Assembly: GCF_037893015.1 (NCBI RefSeq)
Contig: NC_133663.1
Coordinates: 1,054,001-1,118,000 of the forward strand
Length of the DNA: 64,000 bases
Source: Macrotis lagotis
Lineage: Eukaryota; Chordata; Mammalia; Peramelemorphia; Peramelidae
Reading direction: 5' to 3'
Shown: one piece after another, positions 12,173-23,400 of the stretch
How positions within the stretch are numbered: the stretch's first letter is position 1
Layout: every line of letters begins with the position of its first letter
The notes under the pieces: model-generated
Seen by the model: only the letters and a program-made list of their open reading frames with translations
Told to the model about the DNA's origin: nothing
The model's database searches: none
Program-made: the position numbers and the translations under genes

Positions 12173-12324
12173 GGCTTCATATTTTTAACCAAAGAGGAGA
12201 GTGGGGTGGGAGGAAGGGAGAGAATTTGGAAATCAAAATCTTAGATGTTGAAACTTGCTTATTTAATATATTTAAAAATATAATAATTGAAATAGGAAAC
12301 AAAATTAAAAACATTTAAAAAATA

Positions 12325-12402
12325 AGTGTCTGAAGTTGAATTTGAACACAGGTCTTCCGGATCCCAGACCCAGCATTATTCATTACACCACCTAGCTGCC
12401 CT
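12325..12402 (-). mobile_element. SINE 5' half, old
   Basis: AAGTGTCTGAAGTTGAATTTGAACACAGG...ACACCACCTAGCTGCCC. Confidence 0.65.
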
Positions 12403-13295
12403 CAATAAAAAAGATCCCTGCTCCTAAGGAGTTCACAGGTTAGTTAATAAAGTAATCAATTTGAGGGAAATAGTGCAGGCTGAAAGCCAGCTGAGTTTGG
12501 AGCCAGAAGACCTTGGGAAAGTCACTTACTGCCTCTGGGTTTGAACTAAATGATGTTAATTCCATTCCAGCTCTAAATCTGTAAACCCAGGAGACTCTGA
12601 ATCAGTCAGATAAAATTAGAGGCAGGGGCCTCCGTCCAGAGGCACCCAAGGGGACCACCTTCAGGAGAAGAGTGTGTTTGGCTTCTAAGCATATCAGAAA
12701 CTCCTGGGTGGTCCCAGATGCCCTCCTAGCTGTGACTTGGTGCCTGGACTCTTCACACCTTCTACCTGTTCTGGGTTTCTACCCACTAGGATAGCCAGCC
12801 ACAGGCACAGCAGGAGAAGAGAGCAGGCCTGCACCTGGGAGGGGAGGGGGGGAGATAGCCTGCTGGGCCTGGGAATAGCTCCTTGGGAAGTCACTGGGAC
12901 TGAGAGGAGAGATCCTCAGGGTGGACTTGCCCAAAAGGTGGGAGGGCAGGAGGCAGGACAGGACGTGTTCATTCACTTGACCCTCTACTCATGAATTCTT
13001 TTTTTTTCTACTCATGAATTCTTAAGATTGAGAACTCAAGGACAAGAGACAGAAAGAGACAGAGACAGACACAGAGACAAAAAGAGGCACATATAAAATT
13101 CAAAGTTTTACTCTTATATAGACATTTAACTAGAATAAAGTAATTGCCATAAGGAGGAAACCAAAGGTTCCCTATAATCACCCTAGACTTGGGTCTACTT
13201 GTTAGAGACTAAATGAGCCAAGACAGTCATTAAAGCTTTTTCATGAATCTCTAGGATTTAGGGGACCCTTTGTCAAGTCACTTGTAAAATTCCAT
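12403..13295. other. Intergenic sequence, weak MIR and short tandem duplication
   Basis: 12,470-12,590 has MIR-like wording on +. At about 12,980-13,025 the phrase CTACTCATGAATTCTT occurs twice with a T-run between. A GAGACAGA-rich patch lies at 13,046-13,085. No exon seen. Confidence 0.4.
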
Positions 13296-13311
13296 AAGAA
13301 TTCTCAGTTTT

Positions 13312-13464
13312 AGGGCAGTTAGGTGGTACAGTGGGTACAGCACTGGCCCTGGAGTCAGGAGAACCTGAGTTCAAATCCAACCTCAGATATTTAATAATTG
13401 CCTAGCTGTGTAACCTTGGGCAAGTCTGTTAACCCCATCACCTTAAATAGATAATAATTAAAAA
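13312..13464 (+). mobile_element. SINE with perfect target-site duplication
   Basis: GGGCAGTTAGGTGGTACAGTGGG head through an AT-rich tail. A 16-bp direct repeat starting AAGAATTCTCAG lies at 13,296-13,311 and 13,465-13,480. Confidence 0.92.
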
Positions 13465-13484
13465 AAGAATTCTCAGTTTTCCGA

Positions 13485-15410
13485 AAAAGTCAGTCAGTCG
13501 ATAAGCATTTATTCAGGATGGGCTCTGAGTCAGGCACTGGCACAGGGTATACCAAGAGGGGCAGAAGATAGTCTCTTCCCTCAAGGAGTACACAATCCAA
13601 GAGGGAAAACAACATGCAAAAACCCATATCCATACAAGATAGAGTAGAAAATGATTACCAGCATCCAAGGGATAGGGAAAGTCGTGTGGTAGAAGGTGGG
13701 ATTCTCAGTGAGGCATGAAACCAGGAAATCCTAGAGGTCAAGAGGAGGAGGGAGAGCATTCCAAGCATGGGGGATAGCCAGTGGCCCTGTCTGGAGTTTG
13801 CAAATGGAGCATCTCATTTGAGGAAGAGCCAAGCAGCCAGTCACTGGATCGCAGAAGACATTACTGGGCACTCTGGAAAGGTGAAGGGGGACCAAGTTGT
13901 GAAGGGCTTTGCCAACAGATGATTTAGCATGGTAAATATCTATTTTTAGATGTATCTCCTTTTATTTTAATTATACAATGTCTATTTAATTTATTTTACA
14001 TATGATAGCTCACATCATATCATAGGGAGCCCCTGGAGGGACAGTATCAGACCTGCGCTTTAGGAGATCACTTTGGTGACTGAATGGAGGATGAACTAGA
14101 GTGGGGAGAGAGTTGAAACAGGCTAACCCACCCCAGGCTACTGCAGTTGTCCAGGTGTGAGATGAGGAACTGTACCAAGTTGGGGCAGCACCAGAGGACA
14201 GAAGGGACTCTATCTGAGAGATGATGTAGCAGAGGTGAGAACGACAGGCCTTGGTAACATATTGGAGCCAGGAGCTAAGAGAGAGGGACTGAGAGGATGG
14301 TATTGCTCTCCAGTCAGAAGAAGGTAGTGGGAGGAGAAGGAGAAAGAGAAAAAGTTCTATTTTCTGCATTTTGAGTTTCATGTCTACTGGAAGTCCAGTT
14401 TGATGTGCCTGAATGGCAGTTGGAAATGTGAGATTGGAGGTCAGCAGAGAGACTGAGGCAGGAAAGGAAGCTCTGAGAATCATCACCACAGACATGTTCA
14501 CTGAATCCAAGGGAGCTGATGAGATCACCCAGTGATATAGCATAGAGAGAGCAGAGGGCCCAGGACAGAACCCGGGGGGACACACAGAGGCCATGACCCA
14601 GAGAAGGTGCCAACAGAGGAGACTGAAAGGGGATGGTAAAATGGACAGGTGAAGAATCAGGATGGTGTCTGATGTCCTGAAAACTGAGAGAGAAGGGAGT
14701 CTCCAGGAGGAGAGAGTGACCAACGTTGTCCAAGGCTGCAGAGAGGTCAGAGAAATGACAAAAAAGTTATTGGTGAAAAGGACTCACAAGGAAAATGGCA
14801 TCTATCTCCAAAGGGAAAACCGATGAACTCTGAGTGCAAAGTGAAGTAGAATTTCTTTCCTCTTCCTGTTTTTTTTTAAAAAGCTGACTAATGTGGACAT
14901 GGAATCTGCAGAACTTCCCATTTCTAGCTGCTATCATCTCAGATTGCTTCCTTCTCAGTGGTAGGGGAGGGAGAGAAAAAAAATTTTAAATGATGAAATA
15001 AAGTAGCCATTAAGGAGAAAGAGAGAAAAGGCCACCAGATGTGGCAGCTAACAGGTCCCTTTGGGTAGAGCAGGATGGGTAAGGTCAGAAACTGAATTGG
15101 TAGGGGCAGAGAAGAAACAGCATTGAGTGTAGACATCGTTTTGAGGAGTTTGGCCACAAAGGGCAGAAGGGTAGGACAGTCAGTGGCGTTGGAGGGATGA
15201 AGGGAGGATGGTTTACTTCACCACCACCAACGTGGGAAAGGGGATGGGAATGCCAGGGGAGCAGCAGAGGGAGAGAGGGAAGGGAGCCAAGACTTCCGAG
15301 AGGCCATGGGGAGGAGGGCTGGGAGGCCTGTCTAGGGAAGGGCCCAGAGACAGGCCGAGACCAGCCGGTCAATGCCCAGTTTTGGCTGGCATGGGCAATC
15401 ACATGACAGA
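13485..15410 (-). mobile_element. L2/CR1-type LINE (reverse-transcriptase region), broken
   Basis: The minus strand of about 14,310-14,640 reads SLGDLISSLGFSEHVCGDDSQSF...ISNC...NWTSSRH. This matches the L2-family RT wording PLGDLIHSHGFxYHLYADDTQIY...RISNCLxxISTWMSHRH, with the catalytic YADD degraded to CGDD. Upstream on the same strand (15,100-15,160) is the AKLLKT-type start of this RT block. The longest surviving frame is 237 codons (14,010-14,723). An ancient inactive copy, not a host gene. Confidence 0.75.
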
Positions 15411-15820
15411 CATCAGGTGCCCTCCACTCCTCCGATGGCGTGGTCAGTGCTTGGGGTTCGCCCGACTCGCAGCCTTGGGGAGCCCCCTGGTGGTCATCAG
15501 GTCAGAGCTGGGCTCTAGGGTAGTCACGGAGGCAGTAGAGGACAGCAGGAGAGGAGAGGGAGGCTCGAACACTCAGCCATTCAGTTTAACAGGCATTTAT
15601 TACACGCCTTTTGTGTACATGAAGTCCTGAACACGAGTTATCCACCTCGGACACACGAGAACAAGAGAGACAAGCCCTGGTCCCAGGGCACACAGCCCCC
15701 GAGGGGAAGCTGGAAGGGGGCAGGGTGGAACGGGAGGGCACCCCGAACATCCTGGCATCTCGCTCAGCCCCAGAAAGGTCGCAGATGGCAGAGAGTCTGG
15801 CCCAAGACTCGGGCACCTGG
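15411..15820. other. Intergenic sequence leading into the CpG island
   Basis: 15,577-15,710 resembles the degenerate TTTATT...GTGTAC...CCTGGTCCCAGGG form of L2/MIR-type 3' ends. CpG density rises to the right. No exon seen. Confidence 0.4.
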
Positions 15821-16426
15821 GGCTCTGGGTGCCTCCGAGCCCTGGAGCAGGTTTCTGCTCCCTCCGGGCCGCAGGCCAGGCCAGAAGCTCCCGGGGCGCA
15901 CAATCCCCTCCAGGGGCCCTTCCTCGCCTCTGTCCTCCCAGTCCGGCTCAGGCCCTCTTACTGCTCCCCTCGGCCCACGTTCCCCCACGGCAGGCCCAGA
16001 GCTGCGGGGTCTCTCAGCCCGAGGGCCCAGGCCCTCCTCCGGCTGCGGCCAAGGGCTCCCCGGACAGGCCGCCTGTGGGGTGGAGACGGAGGCCCCGGCC
16101 CGCAGCCCCCGGCTCGCAGGCTTGGCTCCTACATCGGGGCCTGCAGGGACTTCGGGACCACGCGGCCAAGGCCAAGGCTGGGGCTGAGGCCCGGCGAGGC
16201 TGGCCCGGCCTTCTCTCGGGGAGCTGGAGCACAGCCCGCCCGGGGCTCGGGCAGCTGCTCCCAGCCCAGCTGGGGGCCGGGCCGGGAGGGACCGTGGGTT
16301 ACCCCCCAGCTCCCCCTTCCCGAGCAGCCCCGGCCGCCGCGCCACAAGCCGGGGGCTTGCGGGAAGCGCTCGGAGCCTCCGGACCGGGCCTCCCCGGGGC
16401 CCAGGAGCGGCCGCGGATCGGGGGCC

Positions 16427-16433
16427 AGCCAAT
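16427..16433 (+). promoter_or_regulatory. Forward CCAAT box
   Basis: CAGCCAATGA, an NF-Y-type motif, just upstream of the minisatellite whose units carry the same box inverted. Confidence 0.5.
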
Positions 16434-16484
16434 GACCGCCGGCGGCGCTGGCCACACGCCGTCGGAGACCCCGCCCCACCCCAG

Positions 16485-16780
16485 TCGTGCCCTCCTATTG
16501 GCCGCGTCCTCTCCACAGCCAGAGGCTCCGCCTCTATCCCCGGGTGCGCCCTCCTATTGGCCGCGTCCTCTCCACAGCCAGAGACCCCGCCCCTATTCCC
16601 GGATGCGCCCTCCTATTGGCCGCGTCCTCTCCACAGCCAGAGACCCCGCCCCTATTCCCGGATGCGCCCTCCTATTGGCCGCGTCCTCTCCACAGCCAGA
16701 GACCACGCCCCTATTCCCGGATGCGCCCTCCCATTGGCCGCGTCCTCTCACGGGCCGGAGGCCCCGCCTCCACCGCAGTC
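16485..16780. repeat. 59-bp minisatellite carrying CCAAT and GC boxes
   Basis: Five units with ATTGG cores at 16,497, 16,556, 16,615, 16,674 and 16,733, spaced exactly 59 bp, plus a degenerate sixth at 16,791 (CTATGGG). A unit is CTCCTATTGGCCGCGTCC, TCCACAGCCAGAG, then a GC-box-like segment (CCCCGCCCC in the middle units, variants in others) and TATTCCCGGATGCG. ATTGG is the reverse of CCAAT (NF-Y) and CCCCGCCCC is a Sp/KLF site. Units 2 and 3 are essentially identical, implying recent expansion or homogenisation. Confidence 0.9.
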
Positions 16781-16992
16781 GTCCCCTGCTATGGGCTGCT
16801 CCTTGGCCCAGGCCTCGCTCCGGGGCTCGTCGGCCCCCTAGCTTTCCACGCCGGCGAGGCGTGTCTCGTCGCCTTAGCCGCAGTCCCCTCCATTGGGACC
16901 CCGGGTCGCCCCGGAAGGGGGAGGGAGGGACCCCACGCGGGACGGAGGAGGCGGCTGAGGGGCGCGGCGCAGGCGCGGGAGCTGGGGAAGCC

Positions 16993-17006
16993 GTGGCCAT
17001 GGCAAC
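16993..17006. promoter_or_regulatory. RFX X-box
   Basis: GTGGCCATGGCAAC fits the RFX consensus GTNRCC-N(0-3)-RGYAAC at every position with a 2-bp spacer. It lies 269 bp before the NCBP3 start codon inside the CpG island. Binding is inferred from the motif only. Confidence 0.55.
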
Positions 17007-17091
17007 GGCCCCGCCCCCCCCGGCCGGGGCGGAGCCCGGCGCCGTGCTCGGGGCCGCTCTGGGCCGCCGGGGCCTCATCTCGATGGTACGT

Positions 17092-17231
17092 CGGCGGCGC
17101 TCTGGGCGGCGCGCCGGCTCTCGCTGGTGCGTGCGCGTGCGTGCGGCGGCGCTCTGGGCGGCGCGCCGGCTCTCGCTGGTGCGTGCGCGTGCGTGCGGCG
17201 GCGCTCTGGGCGGCGCGCCCGCTCTCGCTGA
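17092..17231. repeat. 52-bp tandem repeat, about 2.7 copies
   Basis: CGGCGGCGCTCTGGGCGGCG recurs at 17,092, 17,144 and 17,196. Each full unit also has GGCTCTCGCTGG and a GCGTGCGCGTGC segment resembling an NRF1 half-site run. It lies in the NCBP3 5' leader or core promoter. Confidence 0.9.
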
Positions 17232-17274
17232 CCCGGCTGGAGGGCGGGCGGACGGAGGCGGCGGCGGCGGCGCC

Positions 17275-17436
17275 ATGGCGGCCGTGCGCGGCCTGCGGGT
17301 GTCGGTGAAGGCCGAGGCGGCGGCGGGGTCGGCCCTGGGGCTGCTGGGGCCGGGCCCGGAGCGGGGCGAGCCCGAGCCCATGGAGGTGGAGGAGGGCGAG
17401 CTGGAGGCCGCGCCGGCGCGGCGGCCGCTGCTGCCG
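17275..17436 (+). CDS. NCBP3: NCBP3 exon 1 (coding part)
   Basis: Encodes residues 1-54: MAAVRGLRVSVKAEAA..., the acidic EPMEVEEGELE segment and ...RRPLLP. Ends in phase 0 at donor CCG|GTAGGA. The VRRSLKELIP end of the human exon is a few residues shorter here. Confidence 0.95.
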
Positions 17437-20400
17437 GTAGGACGCCGGGGCCGTTGGGCGGCGGGGCCGGGGCCGGGGCCGGGGCCGGGGCCGGGGCCGG
17501 GGCCGGGGCCGGGGCCGGGGCGGCCCTCACCGCCCGTCTCGTTCCAGGACACGAGCCGCCGCTACGAGAACAAGGCGGGGAGCTTCATCACGGGCATCGA
17601 CGTCACCTCCAAGGTGGGGCCCGGGGCGCTCCCCGGGGCGGGGGCGGGCCGGGCTCGCGGATACTTTGTTGCCTTGCGCCCTCCCACGATGCACCTCCGG
17701 GCGGGCCCGGACTCCGGGGCCCCGGGGGCCGGGCCGGGCCGGGCCGGGGCAGCCAGAGGGCCCGCAGCGCCGGGCCGAGCTCCGGCTGCTCCCGCAGACC
17801 ACCCTGGCTGCGCCCCTCCTTGTCTCGTAGCCCCCCGCCTTGCAGGGACGCGGCAGGTGCCCAACCGCTGCCCCCTTCTTGGGCTCCGCTTTGTGGGGAA
17901 TCGGGCCGGACCCCAGGGCGGGGCAGCTGTGGAGGAGGGGGCTCCCCTTGGCCTGGGGGGCAGGAGGCCATCCTCCTGGCTTGAATCCCGCCCCCTGAGC
18001 CTCTTCCCGGCAGGTGGGGCCAGGGCTGTGCAGACTCCCACCTGCTGGCCTTGCTGCCCCCCTCCTTCCCTCCTTCCTCTTTCTCCTCTTCCCTTTGCTG
18101 TTAGCGGCCCTTGCCTCAGTGGCCGGGAGTGGGCAGCCTCCTCATTTGGCCCTGCGGGCCTTTTCCTCCGGTAGTCAGGCCATAATCACTTCTTGGGGGC
18201 GGGCTACCAGATGGGGCTAGGTGTGGGAGCACTCGATGAGGACCCAGCTCTTGCCCTTTGCTGGTCCTTGGGCTTTTTGACTGCCCTCCGGCCTTCTGGA
18301 AGCCCCTGCCCTGCAGACCGTTCCCAGTCCGGGCTCCCACTGGCTTCGGCAGCTGGACGGGCCCCCTCCCACCAGTCTTAAGGGAGCCACCCCTGGCCTC
18401 CCTTCACAGACCAGCACCCCTCCCCAGCCTTGTCCCCAGGTGGAAGTCTTCCTCTCTTCCCCCCCCCCCAACCAGGTGGGCCACACAGCCCTCCACCCCT
18501 TTGAGTGCTACCCTTGGATTTAGGTGGGTGGGCTCTAAGCCAGACCCAAGGTCTCCCCTTGCTTGGAATTGGAAGTCGAATATTTTGGAGGGAAGGGAGT
18601 TACCAAATGGGATGGGATAGGAAGTGGAAGGGTTTTGTCCTGGTAAACATTTCGGATAAGGGCTCCACCTGGCCACCCAAGCCAGGTCTTGGTGGCATGC
18701 AAATTGGACTCTCTGCCTTGACCTGGATCTTTGGAAAGAGTGCTGCCCGCCCACCCGCCTACTTAGTTCCTGAATTGGCTTTCTTTTCGTCCTCTCATTC
18801 TTTGCCGTTCCACACACCCTTAAGGAAGCCATCCAGAAGAAAGAGCAGCGAGCCAAGCGCTTTCACTTCCGAGCCGAAGTCAACCTCGCCCAGAGGAATG
18901 TGGCTTTGGACCGAGACATGATGAAGAAAGGTAGGATACCCCAAAGCAGCTGCGGCACCCCCTTCATCTCTGGTCCTGTGGATGTTGGCGTGATGCTGAA
19001 ATGAAGTGAAATTAGGGGTACTGCAGAATAAGAGATGGGCCTCAAGTGGGTGGGAAGCGATAGAGCCTCAATGAAGGAGCACTCTCTTCTGAGAGAAATT
19101 GAATTGGCCAGACACCAACACCCCCTACACTGCTGTGAGGAAGAATAACCTTCCCCTGACACCAGTGGAAGAGAGCCCAGAAGGCCAAGACTATAGCAGA
19201 GAAACAAAGTGTTTGGAAATTCTGGGATGCTTTGAAGGAAAAAGTAAGATGAGGGAGGCAACCCTGTCTTCCTAGTCCTTCAGGAGTTTTAGGTCCTAGC
19301 ATATCATATCTAGGCGGTCCTCATTTCCCACCTTGGAGGAACTGAAAACAAACTGTGGCGTGAACCCTGGATTCCTGTTGCTACATTCCTTCAGTGACAG
19401 CATTAGGCCTCTCTATTCTGAGGATCTCAGACTCTTAAGAGCATGGAGCTAGAAACAACCTCAGAAGACACTGAATTCAAATTCCTCCCCTAGGCTGGCC
19501 TGGGCAGTCCTTCAGGGAATCTTTCTGGAGGTGCAGGTCCTTCTCAGTTCACCCAGGTCCTCTTCCAGGGGTCCCCCAATATGATGGGGATGACCTTTGG
19601 ATCTTGTGATTTTTTTCATGTCAAATACAGGAACGACTCCTAGGTAGTCCACCTCTCGTGAACACTCCAACCATCAGGGGCTTCTTACATACTTCTCCTT
19701 GATGCTGACTTCACTTCAGCCAAGAGATACAACAAGATGGGGGCTTAGAACCACCATGCCTGGTACCCCCCTGGCTGCAGCCACACAGTGCAGGCCAGAC
19801 AGTGCCTCTTGAGGCCCTTGCCTCTTGGTTTCTTCAGCCTTTGCCAGGTGGTTTTCCGGTCCATATTGCTCCTTTCACTTGATCTCTGACCACAGAAGTT
19901 TCCTCATTTCTTTTGGCCAAGATAACCTATCCTCGAGTTAGGCTCTACAAAAGGAACTGCTAATGTCTATATAGACACATACTACATATCTCTTATATCT
20001 TTGAGGCATAGACCAGGGCAGAGGTCGCATTGAGCGACCCATCTTCTGAAATCTGTGAGCACTTCCCTTCCTGGGATCTCTCTCCTCTAACTCATTGTTA
20101 ACCCCAACCTTGTCTGTTGTCACAGCAAACTTGTCTCCTTTTTGTTGTTGTTGTTGTGTTTGTTTTTTCCCTTGATCTCTGGGCCCACTAGCTATCGTAG
20201 GTCTGGACTCTCATGCGAGTATAAATTCAGTCTGTTAATCCAGTCCCAGACTCTCTGCTGACCTCCAGCCTTACATTTCCAACTAGATGTCCAGCAAACA
20301 TCCTTTTTTAAGTTTTTGCAAGGTAACAGGGTTAAGTGACTTGCTCAAGGCCACACAGCTAGGTAATTAAGTGTCTGAGACCAGATTTGAACTCGGGTAC

Positions 20401-23400
20401 TCCTGACTCCAGGGCCCGTGCTCTATCCACTGCTGTACCTAGCCGTCCCAACAAACATCTTAAACCTAGTCTGTTCAAAACAGACCTCAAGTTCTTCTCC
20501 CCCACCTGCCCCTCCCACCCCTCCTCTTCCCAGGCTCAGAGCCTAAAGGTCATCCTGGACCCCTGGCTCTCACCGCTCGCTCCCCTTGGACCCAGCCTGG
20601 AGCCCGGCCTGCAGGGGGATACCTCCACGTAGCACTCGTCTGTGGCAGCAGCTCTTGTCTATTGCGCTTCTGGTCTGTTTCACTCCTTTGCAACATCCCA
20701 CCCCCACCCCCACCCCAAACAGACCCTCCTCACCTCGCACTTGGATGTGATCGCACACTCCAGGCTGCTGGTTTGAGTCTGCCCTCCTCCAGTCTTTCCT
20801 TCTACTCCATCCTCCATTCATCAAAGTGGTTTTTCTAAAGCAAAGGTCCAACCAGCTTGTGCTACTCCAGGACTTTCTATTGCCTCTAGGATCAAATACA
20901 AAACACTGATATTCAAATCCCTCCATAACCTATTCCCTCCCACCTTTCTAATCCTATGCTTTCCACATTTTCTGATTCAGGGATCCCAAGACACTCCCAT
21001 CTTCTGACCCCAGGCTTTTTGTTCTGACTCTTCCTCACATCTGGAATGCTCTTTTCCAACTGTCAATTCAAATCCCCCATTTTTAGGGGGCCTCCTTAAT
21101 CTTCATGCCTTCTTTCTGAGATGTTCTCCCAAAGTATCTGCATCTTCATTGTACCTAGTCTGTGTGTCATCTCTCCATTAGACTGAGAATTTCTCAAAGG
21201 CCAGGGTTATCTTTTGCCTCTTTGCATCCCCAGAGCTTTGCCCAGGGCCTGGCATGTGGCAGATGCTTAGTCAGTGCTTGAGGACCATGGTTGGAGGTGT
21301 TGGTCTAAGGAAGTCCCTTTCAGAGCCACATCTGAGCCCTTGATTATGCCCTCAGAAATGAGCACAGTGGCTGTTTCATGCTTGTTCCTCTTGGATTCGA
21401 GGCATTTCAGGGGGTGGTAATAAGGGAACTGGGGCTTAGGTGGAAGAATCCCCAACTCAGCAGGAGCCACTGCCTGGGCAGCGCCAGAAGTGAGGGAACA
21501 TAGAGGAGGTGGGAGAATCCTTGTCTCTCATTTGCTGGGATGACGACCAGCAGTCATTCTAGGATGTGGAGGTCTGAGCTGGTGGTAACTACCCACTTCC
21601 ATCTGTGCCTTCGCAGCCATCCCCAAAGTGAGACTGGAAACCATCTATGTCTGTGGAGTCGATGAGATGAGCACCCAGGACATCTTTGCCTACTTCAAGG
21701 AGTACCCCCCTGCTCACATTGAGTGGCTGGATGATACCTCCTGTAAGTGTTGACTGGCACCAGCTTGCTGAGGTGCGGTGTTTGGGGAAGCAGGCCAGAA
21801 AGCATGCCCTCTCACATGGGGAGAGGTTCAGGCTTCCAGACTGTAGCCTTAAAGTTGCAGCTGAGAAAGGGTCCATCAAACATTTGGTAGAGCTGGGTTG
21901 AGGTGAGGAGTGCGGGGCCAGAGGCTGATGTGCCCAAATGGTCCCCCAGATGTGTGTGGGAGCCGTGCAATTCCTTGTGACCATCCTGTCCACCACCTAG
22001 TGGGTCTTCTCCTGATCATGGGAAAGGTCAGGGATAGCCAGGTTTTCTTATCCCCAATCAACAAATGGAAGACCCAGAGTGAGGCCCAGGGTGCTAAAGC
22101 GGGTCTCTAAGCCTGCATCACTCTTGTCTTCCTCGAGCAATGTGCCAGGCCAAGATGGCCTCAGTTGATTGATTTTCATCCTAACCTTGGGAGGGTGAGA
22201 GAAGTGCGTAAATGTGAAGAAAGTCTGAGCTTGAGACTCAAAGGCCTGTGACCTCTAACTTGATGGGTCCTCAGAGGCTCCCTTCTTCAGCACAGCATTC
22301 TTGCCACCGGGCGCCCCTAGTCTGGCTCAATCTCCAGCAGAGCACCCCCTGTCATGGAAGCTCTTGGGAGAAGCTTTCTGGGTTTCCCAAGGTTTTGGCA
22401 AGTACTTGTGGGGATTTGGAGTTAGGATGAAAGCCCTGGATCCATAGGCTCATGGACAAGCCCACATTCACACATGTGCATGCACACATACATAGCAGCC
22501 TTCTTAAGACTTTAGATGACCCTAAGGTGGTGTACTGCATCCCTGGGAGGATATCACCTTTCTCATAGCTCCTTTAGCCAATTCACAGGCCCCTTCTGGG
22601 AAGTGGCCTTCCTTGAGCACTGCTCAGGGTCTGAACTACAACTCACTCCAAGCATTGTTGAGTGGATGGCTGCTCTGTAGCATCTCTCCCTTTGTTTCAT
22701 GGAAGAAAATGAGGGAAGGCTTGGCCTTAATTCTGAAACAGCGCCCCCCCCCTTGTGTTTCATGGTTCACATTCTGGGGTGAGGCTGCTGGCTTCCCCTT
22801 CCATGGCTCCTCCAAGACCTAAATAGAGGCCCCATGCTAGGTATCTGCTGCCTTTTTATTCAGCTCCACCATGTCTCACAGAGGGCCTTGAGTGGGGTTT
22901 TGAGGCTTTGTGCCCCGTCTATGTGGGCATATTGTAGCTGCTGGACACTCATGGGCACATCCTAAGGCTGAGGCCTCCTTGAGTCACCTGGATGTTTTAC
23001 AAGAGGGTACCCATTCCCCATCAGGTAACGTAGTCTGGCTAGATGAGGTGACTGCGACGCGGGCCCTGATCAACATGAGCTCTCTGCCCAGCACAGATAA
23101 AGCTAAGATCCGAGAAGCCAGCGAGGAGAAGGCTTCTGAGAAGATGAGAAAAGGTAGCTGGGGGGGGTGGGGTATAAGTGTAGGTGTCAGACCCTTGAGG
23201 GGACCAGAATGGGGAATCTCCCATCTTCTCTGCTCCTTCCTCTAGACAAGCAGGACAGCTCTGATGATGAGACGGAGGAAGGAGAAGTTGAAGATGATAC
23301 AGCAAGTGACCTAGAGGTCAGTTCAGAGGATACCAGGACCTTCAGCCACTAGTCAGGGGTGGATGTCCAGGCCATCCTGGAGCCTTGCTACATGGTGACA

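Larger units (their letters stand above)
15820..17960. promoter_or_regulatory. NCBP3: CpG island, NCBP3 promoter region
   Basis: Very GC- and CpG-rich throughout, with the NCBP3 start codon and first two exons in its right half. There is no TATA box near the likely start region, while CCAAT and GC boxes are abundant, as expected of a broadly expressed gene. It contains two tandem arrays and a hexanucleotide run (listed separately). The long open frames here on both strands, up to 781 codons, are products of GC-rich sequence lacking stops. Confidence 0.85.
18931..21616. other. NCBP3: NCBP3 intron 3
   Basis: Largest NCBP3 intron. It holds a TTG run at 20,141-20,158, one SINE and an L2/L3-type LINE 3' part (listed). 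The remainder is unique. Confidence 0.6.

Noticed and set aside
14010-14723. 237-codon minus frame as a possible gene
   Set aside because: It is degraded L2-family reverse transcriptase, not a host gene.
1-15800. Terminal exons of CAMKK1
   Set aside because: Expected from synteny but no matching C-terminal residues were found in any frame.
16485-16780. CRISPR-like array
   Set aside because: Contiguous 59-bp units without unique spacers, in a vertebrate promoter; an ordinary minisatellite.
15764-17552. Long minus-strand frames of 250 and 319 codons
   Set aside because: Shadows of the same GC-rich region; low-complexity Pro/Ala/Arg with no recognisable domain.
15829-18174. 781-codon open frame across the CpG island
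   Set aside because: Stops are rare in GC-rich sequence. Only the NCBP3 exon 1 and exon 2 parts match a protein, and the frame also runs through introns and tandem repeats.
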